Shown here: positions 11,484 to 25,202 of the stretch, in pieces
Numbering within the stretch: the first letter of the stretch is position 1
How the letters are laid out: each line of letters opens with the position of its first letter
Source: Apostichopus japonicus
Lineage: Eukaryota > Echinodermata > Holothuroidea > Aspidochirotida > Stichopodidae
Direction: 5' to 3'
Length of the DNA stretch: 64,000 nucleotides
Assembly: GCF_037975245.1 (NCBI RefSeq)
Contig: NC_092567.1
Location: 9,069,214 to 9,133,213, forward strand
Notes under the pieces: generated by a model
What the model saw: the letters and a program-made list of their open reading frames with translations, nothing else
The model's database searches: none
What the model was told of the DNA's origin: nothing
Program-made: the position numbers and the translations under genes

Positions 11484-13467
11484 TAGTAGGGCCAAATAAT
11501 GTAGTAATTTACAGAAGTCGTACCTATCGACCAACTCTTTCCGCATTCCATACGCATATGACTTGTGATAAATAACTGAATTATGAAACAGACACAATAG
11601 ACAGGCTGTTATGAGTATTATAGAATAATAATGACTCAGATCGTGTCTCGAAAAGTTGGGGGTTCGTGGACAACTGTGACATCCACAGGGGGTTCGTGGG
11701 GGAATAAAGTTAGGGGAACCCTGGTTTAATGTTTAAGCAGGGGGGTCCTTGGTATGTGCGATAGTCTGTGTATCTATGGGTATCAATGCATTGCTGGCTG
11801 GAAGAGAGTTGGTTCTTGCTGCCGGGGTTTATGTTAACAGTCTGGTGGACATTTTTGTCTCTGAACTTAGTATACGGGGAAGTAACAAGAGACGGATAGA
11901 CCGTGGGGCGGGGGTCAGCTCATTTTTGTAGCAGGGTAGAGAGCGTTGATCGGCTTGTTATTGTTTTCTGATATGTGTCAATGCTATCGGATATGTCGTA
12001 ATTGGTCAGTTACTCGTGTATAGGCTTCTACACAGTTACGGGGTCGTTTATATTGCTATGCGAGAAGCGTTTTTATACATAAATTTGGTATACATTATGA
12101 ACAAGTTGCCAGGCAGAATCCTTGCCGAATTTTATAGCGTTTGTCAGAGGCAATGTTTTCAAGGTTATTTTTGGGCTTCTGCAAAAGACATATGGATCGG
12201 ATTGATGCACTCTGCAGCTGCGTTGCGTACACTGCTTGTGCGGTTACAAGGTCGTTGCAGCGTAGGGTTCACGGGCTGACGCGGTCCATCGTTAGCTGCG
12301 CTGCGTTGCCTTTGACGAATTCATCATTTGCTGCGCTGCGTTGTCTATAGCGCAATGCCGACAGTTAAACGCGCTGCTAGGCAACTTGCGCATTACAGAA
12401 TAGCTGTGCCGTGATAGGGTTAGTTTATGTACGTTATCCGTGTGCCGTGTTTTAGTCGTTGGGGTATTCCTACTTATATATATTTATTTGTTTGTCACAC
12501 TGGGAAAGATGTGCTACAGGTACAGTGTATAAAGACAAGTATATATACTTATAAATCTCAGGATGCACTGTTAGTGTATTTTATTCAACGGTGTTCTCGA
12601 TTCTATCCCTACCACCCCCCCCCCACCCCACACCTTACTTATCAACCGACTACGCTACAACATAACTGGAACGGACAGCGTTAAAATACATTCAGTGAGT
12701 ACTATACAAGCGTTCAGTGTCACAAGGGGGTACGTCACGGGGTTGGAACGTTTTTTTACGCGATTCCGCATTGAAATATTTGGTCAAGGTTAACGTATAC
12801 GACGATGGCTGAGTAATTGTCGGGTGGCTCGTCGACAAGTACAAAGGAGCTCTAGTACTTGATCCAAGCTAACACTTAGCTAGGCAAGGACTTCATAGTG
12901 CGATGACAGTATGTGCTTTAAGTTCTAAATAGAATCGTTATAGTAGGTTCAATTTAGGGAGAATCTCATTGAACCGTATCCATATGCAAAGTGGGTGTCA
13001 TAACCAAAAAGCGTTACTTAAAACAGGACGATTCTAAAAGGCGTTATAAAAGCTTTCACGTCATCAGTGTATACAGTATATAGTAACTGACGTTTCCCTA
13101 CTAAAGTATATGTAGTATGACCTCTGCCTCGGTTGGATAATTATGAATAGATTTGTTATGTTACAACGTTTACTGAAGAAAGGACCCATATTTTACAGGT
13201 TTTTTGAAATAAAAGTAAACAGTATGTAAGTGTGATGCAATTACTCAAATCACAACGCATGGCACATCAGTTGTACGACAGGTTTAACACGGCGATCACG
13301 GTAATACACGAAGTAGTGGATGTGTTTCTCCAAATAGCTTTGTACATCGGATTGATGTCTGCACAATTTGGATATATTGACTGGGTTTTTGTAAAGGAAT
13401 TCTAATAAATGGAGGAATTAGGTGAGGTGGGTATAGTGCAAGACCTGGTGACATAGAGGGAATCCAC
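11484..13467. other. Spacer with short repeated words, no gene
   Basis: Contains GGGGGTTCGTGG twice (about 11659 and 11687), GCTGCGCTGCGTTG-type words at 12290-12345, and a C-run at 12615-12635. Open frames at 11749-11931 and 12016-12279 show no recognisable motifs. Nothing else is supported. Confidence 0.3.
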
Positions 13468-13840
13468 CAGTGGCGGAGTGTCCATACAGTCAGGGGGGCG
13501 TATGCCCCCCCCCCTGACGGACTCAAATTGACTGCTGGCGCCCTTTTCAGCTTTTTACCACTTTTTATTTATTCGCGATTATTGACTTTTTTATTGCGCT
13601 CTCATCTACCTATTGACATTTCTCACATTTTGTTGGCGATGACACCTATTTATTCCCGTTTATCTGCAAATTAGCAAGGCCCGGAAAAGGTCATTTCCGG
13701 CGATCTAGGGAGTACCTTTACTCAAAAAATGTCGATATACGCTCCGCGCCAACCTGGGGTGGCGCTGCGCTTAGATAGTGTTGAACGCCCCTACAGACCA
13801 TTCTCGCCCCCTTTGACCAATAGCCCTAGCTCCGCCACTG
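13468..13840. mobile_element. hAT-like MITE with CAGTGGCGGAG ends (373 bp)
   Basis: It starts CAGTGGCGGAG and ends CTCCGCCACTG, a perfect 11-bp inverted repeat. Perfect 8-bp direct repeats GAATCCAC flank it (13460-13467 and 13841-13848), diagnostic of a hAT insertion. Internal words CATTTCCGGCGATCTAGGG and GCGCCAACCTGGGGTGGCG recur in diverged form near 50440-50540 and 53090-53170, so this is a family with at least three members here. It has no coding capacity and must move with an enzyme made elsewhere. Confidence 0.9.
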
Positions 13841-16800
13841 GAATCCACCATTCCCCCCTACACACACACAAAACAGACACGCTAGACTGTATATAGACCC
13901 CATTTAGTGTCAATTTGTATCCGAGTTGTTCCATTTTAGGTACATTGTGTGTATGTGACTTGCATTTGCTGTTGATTTTGAACTCTTCTATGCAGTTTGC
14001 TTTCTTCTTTGTTAATAGTTAATATATTGTACTAATCAATTAAGGAATTAATTAAGTCAACGTACCCACAACTTCCTACAGTAAATAGGTCACGTGTCAC
14101 CAGTCGGATGAGACAGCTATCTACAACTAGAAAACCTATACTTGCACAGGTACCTCTAAAGTATATTAAGTCAACATATTGTAATTTGTTCCTCACCACT
14201 ACCACAATGATATTGTAGCGTGACGTATTATGGGGAATAACATCCCCTGTAAAGACTTTTGGTAGTGGAATCTTTCTTTTGTGTTCACTGTGGTAACCTC
14301 TGTATTAAGCTGTCTGTATTATGTGCGTGTATTTGTCCCTTCACAGCATTTGTGGTTTAATGCTTCTGTAAAATACTATACCTAACTGCATGTCTTCAAG
14401 TTAGTTCGGTGTAGCCGACCTCACAAAGACTAGTGCCTTTTAAATTAATGTTTAGAGTCGAGGATTAATTCGCATTAAGTAGAAGCTCATTATGCAGCTT
14501 ATACTTATAAGTACCTGCGACAAATATAAAGGTTGAATGGCACATTGCTACGATCCGCATGAAAAAATATAGTTTTCCTTCCTGAGAAGGTACCAAATAC
14601 ATGGCGTATATGAGAGCATGCGTGCAAGCTGTAAATACGGTGATACGACCATAATCGATGTTTGTGACCATATAGCTATATTGACCGTTCACTTTATTGA
14701 CATAGCGGGGAACATTTACATGTGGTTCAGGCGACGAATATATTGTATTCCAGAAACAAAACTAGTTTAACGTAAGATTCCAGCGGTACGTTAGAGTTAT
14801 AACTTACATAATTATAGTAGGTACTAATTGAGAGGGCAAAAATTGAATAAAAAAATTCTTTATGTCTTTTTTATTCAAAACAAATGTTTACAACCTTCTA
14901 TCATTTAATAAAAAAATTATTCCTGCTAAGAAGGAGCATAAGGCAAGGGGTAGAGGAGATGGATGGAATGGAAATAACACCGTTATCTTGCATATGTATT
15001 ATGCACAAGCAAAACAAAATTTCTCAAATAGTAGGTAACATGAGCTTTAGCAGCGTTGCTGCTCTTGTTTTAACAATACAGCAATCCGTACAACGAACAT
15101 CTGTGTGTAGTCATTGCATGCAACCAATGTATGGTTCATTAATTTTTACAGTGGTGTGTAATTCGATATTTCGGCTACTCTACATACGAAGTTTTATGCT
15201 AGACACATTAAAATCACAAACCTCCATATCCTCGTAGAATAAATATAATTCTGATAAATACTCAGCTGTAGCAAAATATTCTCTTCCTAAGGAAAGTAAA
15301 TACCAAAACTGAAGCATTCCTTCCTTATTCACGTTGTATATATTTATCATCTTTTTCAAATCTCATGTTTCTTGTTTTCAATTATATATCTCTGATCTTC
15401 CAAATAAACGACCTTGACAAAGCGTTTTGCAAATGCGATACCGTATCCATAGTAACTGTCATTTTAAAACGCAAAATGAAATAACGCGGATGCTATAACA
15501 CCAAATTTGCTAAATTATCTTTGAACTTCAATCACCTCCACCGCCAAACCCCACACCATTCTACCTTTAGATTTAACTCCCGCGATTTCCACGAGTCTCC
15601 CCTGCGAAATAGTAGAACAAATTGATTGTATACTTCAATTGATGGAACCTCATCTGACATATTTACCCCTGTTTAACCCAAACCACCCTCCTCCTACCCT
15701 GTTCTCCCGGTAACCCTCATTAAATGTTCACACCAAATTACATTTTTCAAAACGTAAGATGGCGATAAAACAAATAAATGAATTATAAAAAAAAAACGAA
15801 ACTCAGTTTGCTACCATTTGATCGTTATTATTATTGGTGAAGCAAGATATGAAAACCTCTTTATCAATTCTCAGCACATTCAAACTTTATACATTCCTTA
15901 CATATCTTTGTCACTATATTTTTCGATCGACTCGATTTTACCTGATAATATCCGGGATAGTCGTGCATATAAAGCTTTACGTGCACTTAGGTGTGTTTTA
16001 CTGACAAGTCGCAGCTTTTCTACCGCAAGATATGGTACAGAATGCTTTAATTACTAGAAACTATTCCAATGCATTTCATGTTGGTTGCGTCAATACTAAG
16101 GCCAGGGTAACAAACTTTCAACGGCTGAACGAACACGATCACGAACAAGATGTCAACATACAAGTAACTCTTTATACTATTTAGAGCTTGAATATTGTTA
16201 AATACCATTAGAACTACGTTTGGTTTTTCACCAACGTAGGTTGACGCCACTTTCTTTATTATATAATTTCAATTTTTCTATCGGTTTACAGACTCCATCG
16301 CTTATGCGAGAAGTGTTGATCACCCCAGTCTTATTGGAAGTATCTGGCAGAAATATCTTAATGGTAAGTGAAGCAGTTAATGCTATATTAGAAAATGTAT
16401 TTAGTAAACGAACCACAAATGTGGAAACGTTATCTTTTCTGCTATGTAGTTCTGCTATGATGTGTCTTATAGTGTGGATTTTGCGCATATCTATTGGATC
16501 CTGCTATTAAATTCTTTCATTTAGCAGCGTACTTTCTCTATAAATGTATTCAGTTATCTTTCCAGCAACGCAAAATGCGTTGGCTTTCAACGAACATCCA
16601 TCTCGGAAAGGAAGTCTTATAAAGAAAAGCAAATGTAGTTGCCAATACAGAATATTCACAAAACAGGAAATTTATAATATTTTCTAATAATTATGAATAT
16701 GTTAACATTGCCCAAATATAAAAATAAATGAAAAAAATGGCTTCTGATCTTTAGTTTAAGAATATGTTGTGATGACGACCGTTCAATTAAAATGTAATCT

Positions 16801-16859
16801 TTATATGTTTATACATTAGCTATTTTGGTAAAGTATCAAATGCTTTTATGATACAGCTA
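13841..16859. other. AT-rich spacer; one candidate exon inside
   Basis: Mostly AT-rich sequence without recognisable repeats. The 117-codon frame at 14884-15237 is open but I recognise nothing in it, and its lysine, isoleucine and cysteine-rich make-up fits AT-rich chance sequence. The only splice-supported candidate is 16292-16363. Confidence 0.3.
16292..16363 (+). CDS. Candidate internal exon, unrecognised
   Basis: A 72-bp open segment (24 codons, TPSLMREVLITPVLLEVSGR and four more) lies between a good acceptor (TATCGGTTTACAG) and a GTAAGT donor, phase 0 at both ends. No neighbouring exon was found on the same strand, so it may be chance. Confidence 0.25.
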
Positions 16860-19615
16860 CAGATAGATAAATAGATAGATATGTATATAGGTAGGTAGAT
16901 GAATGGATGGATGGATAGGATGGATGGATGGATAGGATGGATTGATAGGATGGATGGATAGTATGGATGGATATGATGGATGAATATAATTGGATGGATA
17001 GTATGTATAGGATGGATGGATAAAATTAATGGATATAATCGGATGTATTGGATGGATTGATAGGATAGATGGATAGGATGGATAGGATAGATGGATAGAA
17101 TGATTGGATAGAATGGATAGGATAGATGGATAATATGCATTCATAGGATGGATATAAGATGGATACGAGGGATAGGATGTATAGGATGGATAGATGGATA
17201 GGATGGATGTTTAGCATGGATGGATATGTTGGATGTATAAGTTGAATGGGTAGGATGGATGGATATGATGGATGTATAGGATAGATGGATATAATTGAAT
17301 GGATAGTAATTATAAGATGGATGGATAGGATGGATGGATATGGTGAATGGATATGATGGATAGATAGGATGAATGGATAGGTTGGATGTATAGGATGAAT
17401 GTAAGGAATACGATGGATGTAATTGGATGGATTGATGGATATGATGGATGGATATGATTGGAAGATAGGATGGGTAGATAGGATTGATGGATACGACGGA
17501 TGGATATAATATATAGGATAAAGGGATACGATGGATTGATAGGATGGATAGTTGGATGGATAGATAGTATTGATGTATAGGATGGATATATATAATTGGA
17601 TGGATATGATGTATATGATGGATTGAATGGATGGATGGATAGAATTGGATGGATAGGATGTATAGGATGGATAAAAAGAATGGATGGATAGGATGGATGG
17701 AAGGACATATGGATTGGATTGATGGATGAGATGGAATGGAATGGATAGGATGAATGGATAGGATGGATAGGATTAAGATGGATGGATGGATAGGATGGAT
17801 AGGATAGATAGGATGGATATGATGGATAGGATGGATAAGATGGATTGATATGTTGTATATAATAGATGTATACGATGGAAAGGATGGATTTATATGATGG
17901 TTGGATTGACAGAACTGGTGGATAGGATGCATGGATAGGATTGATAGGATAGGATGGATAGGAATGATCGGATGAATTGATACGATGGATTGATAGGGTG
18001 GATATACATGATGGATGGATAGAATGTATGGACAGGATTGATGTATAGGTTAGATGGAAATATATGGATATATGAGATGTATAGAACAGATGCATAGATT
18101 CGATGGATTGATAGGATGGATAGATATGATGGATGTATAGAATGGATGTATAGGATGGATAGGATGGATGGATAGGATGGATGGATAGGATGGATGGATG
18201 GATAGGATGGATGGATAGGATGGATGGATATGACGTATGTATATTATGGATGGAAAGGGTGGATAGATAGGTTGGATACGATTTATGGATAGGATGGATG
18301 GATATAATGGATGTATAGGATAGATGAATTGGATGGATAGATAATATAAATGGATATGATAGATGGATAGGATGGATATAAAGGATATGAGGATACGATG
18401 GATAGGATGAATATATATGATGGATGTATAGGATGGATGGATAAGATGGATAAGATGGATTTATATGATGAATGGATATGATGTATAGGATAGATGGATT
18501 CGTAGGATGGATAGATAGGATGGATAGGACAAATGGATACGATGGAATAATAGGGTGGATAGATAGGATGGATATGATGGATGGATATAATAGATAGATA
18601 AGATGGATAGGATATGTATGGTTAGGATTGATGGATATGTTAGATATGATTGGTGGATAGGATGGATAGAATGTATAGGATGGATCCATAGGATGAATAG
18701 GATAGATATGATGGATGGATAGGATGGATGAAAATGATAGATAGAGTAGGTGGATGGACGGATAGGATAAATATGATTGATGTATATGATAGATATGTAG
18801 GATCGATGGATAGGATGGATAGATAGGATGGATGGATAGGATGGATTGATACGATGGATGGATAGGATATATAGGATAAAGGGATGCGATGGATTGATAG
18901 GATGAATATATAGGATGGATATATAGGATGGATAGTATGGATGGATAGGATGGATGAATAGGATGGATGTATAGGATGGATGGATTGGATAGATAGGATA
19001 CGATACATTCATAGGATGGATAGATAGGATGGATTGGATTGATGGATAGGATGGATGGATAGGATTGATGTATAGGATAGATGGTTGTTTGGATAGATAA
19101 TATATATAGACGGATATGATAGATGGATAGATAGGATAGAGGGATACGATGGATATAAAGGATGGATGGATATAATTGGATGTATAGGATAGATTGATAT
19201 TATGTATCATAGGTTTCATAGGACATAAGATGGATAGGATGGATGGATACGATGGAATGATAGGATGGATAGATAGGATGAATATGATGCATCGATACGA
19301 TGAAATGGTAGGATGGATGGATAGGATGTATAGCATATATGGATACGATGCATGCGTAGGATGGATAGATAGGATAAATAGGATGGATGGATATGATGGA
19401 TGTCTATGATGGATGGATGGATAGGATAGATATGATGCATCGATACCATGGAATGATAGGATGGATGGATAGGATGGATAGGATGAATGAAAAGGATGGA
19501 TGGATATGATGGGTGGATATGATGGATGGATAGGATGGATGGATTGGATGGATAGATAGATAGGATGGAAAGATATGATAGATAGGATGGATGGATAGGA
19601 TGGCTGTATATGATG
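16860..19615. repeat. GGAT/GGATA satellite array (2.8 kb)
   Basis: Near-continuous degenerate tandem repetition of GGATGGATAGGATGGATA-type words with local variants (TATGATGGAT, CATGATG, TATAATTGGA). The array starts with TAGATAGATA simple repeats at 16863 and fades into unique sequence after 19615. The minus strand shows ORFs up to 459 codons composed of HPIHPSYPSILSI words; these follow from the repeat lacking stop codons in those frames and are not genes. Degeneracy suggests an old array with ongoing slippage. Confidence 0.97.
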
Positions 19616-21639
19616 TATATATAATACTATATAAAACTAACAATAACAAACTAAAAGTTAAGTTGATGTAGAAAGACGTTCGAGAAATTGTGGACGTCGG
19701 TGTTACGGTCTGTAATGTTTCCCTACGCAATTTAAATGTGTATTATTCATATTAGACTGACACTTTTTTACTTTTTACCTTGTATAAGAAGCCGTTTCAC
19801 ACTTTCTGCACAGTTGACATGTATGCAAACCTAAATTAATAGGTGTAGCTCACAGCGTCACTGCATTATACGCAGGTTACATCTAGGACTTGGGCTTTAC
19901 TGTGTAATTCGGGGGGAATGGTTGTGATTTCAGAACTAATTTAATTCAAAGAAATGATAGCTACCTTATATAATATTAATAGTTTATACTAGGCATAGTC
20001 AATGACGACGATACGTGAGGTTGGTTTGTGTTTCTTATATAGCATATATCCCCAAACTTCAAGGCGTACCTCTCTTAAAGATGAAATAAAAATATTCCAA
20101 CAGGTATAACTATAATTAACTTCGAAACCTTGCCTTCAATAAGTAAAGTAGCTTATTATGTGATGTCACTCCTCGTAATAGTGAATAACCTTTTCTTTGA
20201 TGTCATTGTATCGGTGTACATATGTAATGGAAGCACACAACGGGTGATGTGTGTACTATAAGGATTTGCAATATAGACGTGTAATAGTGTGCTGTTTATA
20301 ACACACATGCAGTCGGAACCATTTCAGCCAAAATACAATCTACCAAATCGTCACAACCGAATGAATAATTATAACAGAATTTCTATGTGATTGTCTCCGT
20401 TACATTGGGCGATAAATACCAGTGCTGCTTTGTTTAATTACCCGAGTTAGAAATTAACCTAAATACCATTGTTGCTTGCTACCGTCATACATCATTGACT
20501 AAGACAGACTGCACACACTATGAAGGAATTGGTCGTGGTTAGCTGGGTTGTATGAACTTTTGCGGTTCTCCAAAGTAAAACTAATATTACGAACCAAAAG
20601 AGGAAGTTCAAATGACTGTGACGTGTGGAGGTTGGATTTAAGCAGTATTAGTTTCTAAGGAAAAAAATAATGCTACTTTTCTGAAAACCAATATACATTA
20701 CCGTTGGCTGTTATTCAAGCTATTTATAAATATAACCGAACTATGCACTGAATTGCTAAAACAAAGTTAAGACGTCAATAGGTAATAGCATCGCATTAAT
20801 GTACATCAGGCTAGCAAGACATGCCATCATAACATATTCCTATACTTTACTGTATATCATAAACCTACCGAGCGACCCCCCCAGAACCCCCCTCCCCCCA
20901 GAACCCCCACCCCCCCCCCCTTGAGTACCCCGAAACATTACATTTACTTAAAAGCAGGAAGTATCACTTAAGCACTCTTTTCAGGTTGAAGGAAGCTAAG
21001 CGACCCTCCTCATTTTTTCAGACTGTCTTAATGATCCGATGCGAATAGTTTAGATACTGTGGTAGTGTATACCCAATAGTTAAGACATTATTGAAAGCGT
21101 ATTATATGAATTTTATGTTACGATTGAAATTCGTGAACGTCAGCTGGATTGTTACAAAATTCGGTATTTCACATTCAGATACTCGTTATATGTTAAAATA
21201 ACTGGATATTCTTGCGTCCGTGGAACAACGACATTAGAAAGTGTCTAATACCTTTTATCAAAGGATATTCTGAAAACTTATATCAGTTAAGGTAAGTCTC
21301 TGTATCTTCTAAATCTCCTATTTTCTAGGGCTGAGCATATCAAGATAATAATAACAATCGTCACGTAAGATACAATGACCCCAAGCAGTAATCGCTTGCG
21401 ATGGTGAAAAGTATGTAATAACTTTGTACAGTTGTGTCATTTACTTATCTATAGAAGTGTGATAAATATCGAATATTATCATAGCTAACGTCACTATCGT
21501 TTCGTAACCAAATCGGTATTTTTAAGCATGAGATACTGTTCATGAACGATATAACCATATAACAGAATTGTTTAATTTTCCCATTGCAAATATTATTAAG
21601 ATAAACGTAGGCCTACATGTCTATCCTACATAATGAAAC
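19616..21639. other. Spacer, no feature recognised
   Basis: Unique-looking AT-rich DNA with a C-rich patch (20875-20925, repeated CCAGAACCCCC). No coding support on either strand. Confidence 0.35.
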
Positions 21640-22605
21640 GTGTTTAGTGGATCCTGCATAGTGGATTCTGTTTAGTGGATCATGTAAAGTGGATCGCGTA
21701 TACTGTATCATACATGGTGAATTATGTATATTAAATCGCGTATAGTGAGTCACGTATGGTGGATCGCGTATAGTGTATGCTGTATTGTAGATTTTGTATA
21801 ACGGATCATATATATTTGATCATGCATATCGGACCCTGCACAAGTAATGGTGAATAATGGATTATATATAGTGTCGTTTACAGTGTTTCATGTTTATAAA
21901 ATCCAGCATAGTGATCCTATAGAGTGGAGTACGCATATTAGATCACGCATTGTGGATACAGCATACTGATCACGTATCGTGGAAAATAAATAGTTGATCT
22001 TGCATATTGGATCATGTATATTGCATCATTTATAATAATTAATGTAAAGAGGATCGTGTATACTGGATCTTGTATAGTGGATCCAGCATATTGGATCCCG
22101 GATATTAGATAATGTATAGTGGATTCTGTAAAGTGGATCCAGTATAGTGAATCGTGTAAAGTGGATCGTTTATAATGGATCGTATATAGCGGAATGTGCA
22201 TAGTTGATCCAGCATATTGGATCAGGTATAGTGAGTAATACATATATGACCCTTTATAGTGTATCTTTAATTTTGCATCTTTCAACATAGAGGATCGTAA
22301 ATAGTGCATAGTAGATCTAGCCTTGTGGATCCAGAATAGTGATCATGTAAAGTGGTTTCAGCACAGTGGATCGTTAATATTGCAAACAGCATTTTGGATC
22401 ATATATATTCGATCCTGTAAAGTGGATCCAGCATAGTGGATCATATATAGTCGATCCTGTAAAGTGTATCTAGGATAGTGGATCGTGTAAAGCGGATCGT
22501 TTATAATGGATCTTCATAGCAGATCAGGCATAGTAGATTTGTTATTGTGGATGCTGTATAGTCGATCCTATATAGCAGCTCGTGTATAGTGGAACCACGT
22601 ATACT
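21640..22605. repeat. 14-bp minisatellite (GTGGATCNNGTATA)
   Basis: About 960 bp of degenerate 14-bp units. Consecutive units such as GTGGATCGCGTATA, GTGTATGCTGTATT and GTGGATCCTGTAAA keep the spacing of GTGGATC and the TATA/TAAA end. GATC, often as GGATCC, recurs throughout. The minus-strand ORF at 22309-21938 is repeat-encoded. Confidence 0.9.
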
Positions 22606-25202
22606 TTGAAAACATACGGCAAAAATATTGTGGTGTTCTCAGTGTGTTGTAATCTGTTATAATGTATGTTCTTTTAACCTGATGACTGTTATAGCAAATG
22701 TTGATGAAAGCATTGAATCTCTCAATATAACCTAATCCTGCTGCTGGTTTTCGTCTCAATACATTGGCATTTACCTTCGACACAAATTACCCGCACAAAA
22801 TGTATTTATCTCCTTTATCGATGCTGGTGCATTTAGGCCCTAGCACGTTTTAATCTCGTAAAACGCGACATAATTCTAGTCCTTTGCAGATGATAATTTC
22901 CCAATTTTAAATGAAAATACAGTAAAACAACAGTTTTACCCAGTGTATTGATTAGATCCCTTCCAACCAATATTTGAGGCAAACTGAATTGACGCCATTT
23001 TTCACCACCACACGCATATGGGTTATTGTCAATGTATATGCAGATTGACCAAACCCTGATCCATAATTGGGTTAGATATCCACCGACCCCAGCGATGGGT
23101 AATATTCATTGTTCAGGGTCTATAATATACACTTCACCTTTGTATTACAAATATAACTAGTATCCTAACAAAGAACTTTCAATGTACAAACTACAGTATA
23201 TAATATCCCTTAGTGGAATTTACAAACTAAATACAATAATACACACTACAAATTGCGGAATTTCGAAGTGGGATAATAGTCAGAATATGCGTATTCCCGG
23301 CGCTCTGATCATGAAATGAAGGTGGTAATATTTTGTATAGGGTCTAGCAATAGCCATCCGTGACTTGACAAGGAATGACCCAATACGCTTTTTTGAGAGC
23401 CAGTTTGCACAGGAGCTCATTTTCAACCAACCTTAAAATAATGTTGTTCAACTGACTTTTCTGGACATGTACTGAACTGAAAAAAAAAAAATGGTTTACA
23501 AACTACATGCCTAAAGGTTATACTTTTAACTTTGGAACACATATTATTTTATTGACTTTCTGCCTTTCTTGAGAAGTTTGCAAATTATAATACACACTGT
23601 ACATGTATAGGTCTATTGACATTTATTGTAAAGTAATGTCTTTTAAAGTGAATTAAACCAGAAGCAGACAGTACATTGTAACTATTATTTGTTTATATGA
23701 CATTGGATTCGGCAGATTATTTACTTATGAACTTGAAGTACAATATCCAGGCTCACACAAATATGGAACATCACAACAGGAAAATGTTTTTTTTTATTTG
23801 TAAAAGTCTCAAATTTTTAGGGTTCTTCATTTAAAAATAAGGCAAAATACCTTCCTGAAATGTTTGTACAAACAGGGTGGTACTATACCTCTTCTACTAA
23901 AAAAAAAACAGTAATCAGATTTTGTTCAACGTGAAGCGTTTTGAGTTTAAGGCTGTCAAATACGACCACTTTTGTACATCAGAGCAACTTAACAAACCTC
24001 ATAAACTAATATTGAGACAAGCTAACAACCTGAAATTGGTAAGTTGTTAGAACTTAATACTAACAATTATAGTGAAATACCGTCACAGATCTCAGATGGT
24101 TACGTTGGTAAAATAAATTGCATCAAATCCTTTCTCGTGCTGAATCGCATCATGAAGTAGCAACTTGATAGCTGCACAACTTGCAAATATATTGCAGGAA
24201 AGCATTGTAATCGTTGTAATCGTATTTTTTTTTTTTTAACTTGGCATAATAACCTCTGAAAGGATCAAGTATCCTGACGCAATAGTGTAAGAGCAATTCA
24301 TCACTGGAAATAACACATTTTTTAGCGAAAAATACAAACAACTTTCATCTCAAAATATGTTTATTTACTCTGCATTGAGAGTTGCTAAAGTAAAATATAC
24401 ATTCTTACCACAGTATTTTTTTCGTTGACAACTATTTCGCTGTTCTTTTGACCATGTGCTTCAGTTTATAATGTCTTTGGTGCAACGTTCATACATCGTC
24501 ACAATAAGTCATTGGAGTGTGATTATTTCATTCGACATTGCGTAAAACGTTATTTACATACTGTAATTGGAAAGGGGTCAGATCAAGACGGCCGGGGTTG
24601 GGCCGACTTGTCTATATTGGTTGAGGATAAGGAACATTTCGTTCAACTTTGAATACAACTTACAAATAATATTGTATTGGGTAACAGTTAATGGTAACTT
24701 ATGAAGTGTCTTTTTAAATGAATTTTTCTATTCAATTGACAGGTGGACAAACCTGCGTATGGACTCGTAACAACACGATCAATGATTAGATGAAGACATG
24801 AAGGGCAAATCGTAAGTCAGTTTCAGTTGATTTACTTTTCTCTTTAGGTTCAACAAGATGGTAATTCAACATAAGATTAACCCTTGTTACTTTCTTTAAG
24901 TATCTTGTAAGCGATATTCCGGGTTTTGATGGGTATTACTGTTTGGAATAATAAATGATTGTAACACGTAGCATAGAGTTAGGCATCATTGGGGTATTGG
25001 TCTGAAAATTGTCTTGGTTTCTCTTGTCATGTACTAATCATTGCACCTCCTTGGAATAAAATATTCTTTCCCAACACATTTTCATTAACAACACATTGAA
25101 CCAAATCATATGCAACATTAAAACATTGCAGTATATATCTTGACGGTTAACGGAACGATGTAATTATTTATATTCCCTATTTTGCTCATATCTTTAAAAC
25201 AG
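22606..25202. other. Upstream region of the NLR exons; no further exon secured
   Basis: AT-rich sequence with several A or T runs. A segment at 24742-24810 has an acceptor-like TTCAATTGACAG and a GTAAGT donor but is closed in all frames, so at best it is 5' UTR. I found no death, DED or CARD-like exon for the NACHT gene. Confidence 0.3.

Noticed and set aside
14884-15237. 117-codon plus frame
   Set aside because: Open in AT-rich DNA with no motif, no splice context and no neighbouring gene; not reported as a gene.
16820-19730. Long minus-strand reading frames (up to 459 codons) rich in HPIHPSYPSI
   Set aside because: They are translations of the GGAT satellite; several overlapping frames are open at once and the composition follows the repeat.
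24742-24810. Possible coding exon upstream of the NLR
   Set aside because: Splice-like borders exist but all three frames have stops and the end phase does not fit exon 25203-25308; at most 5' UTR.
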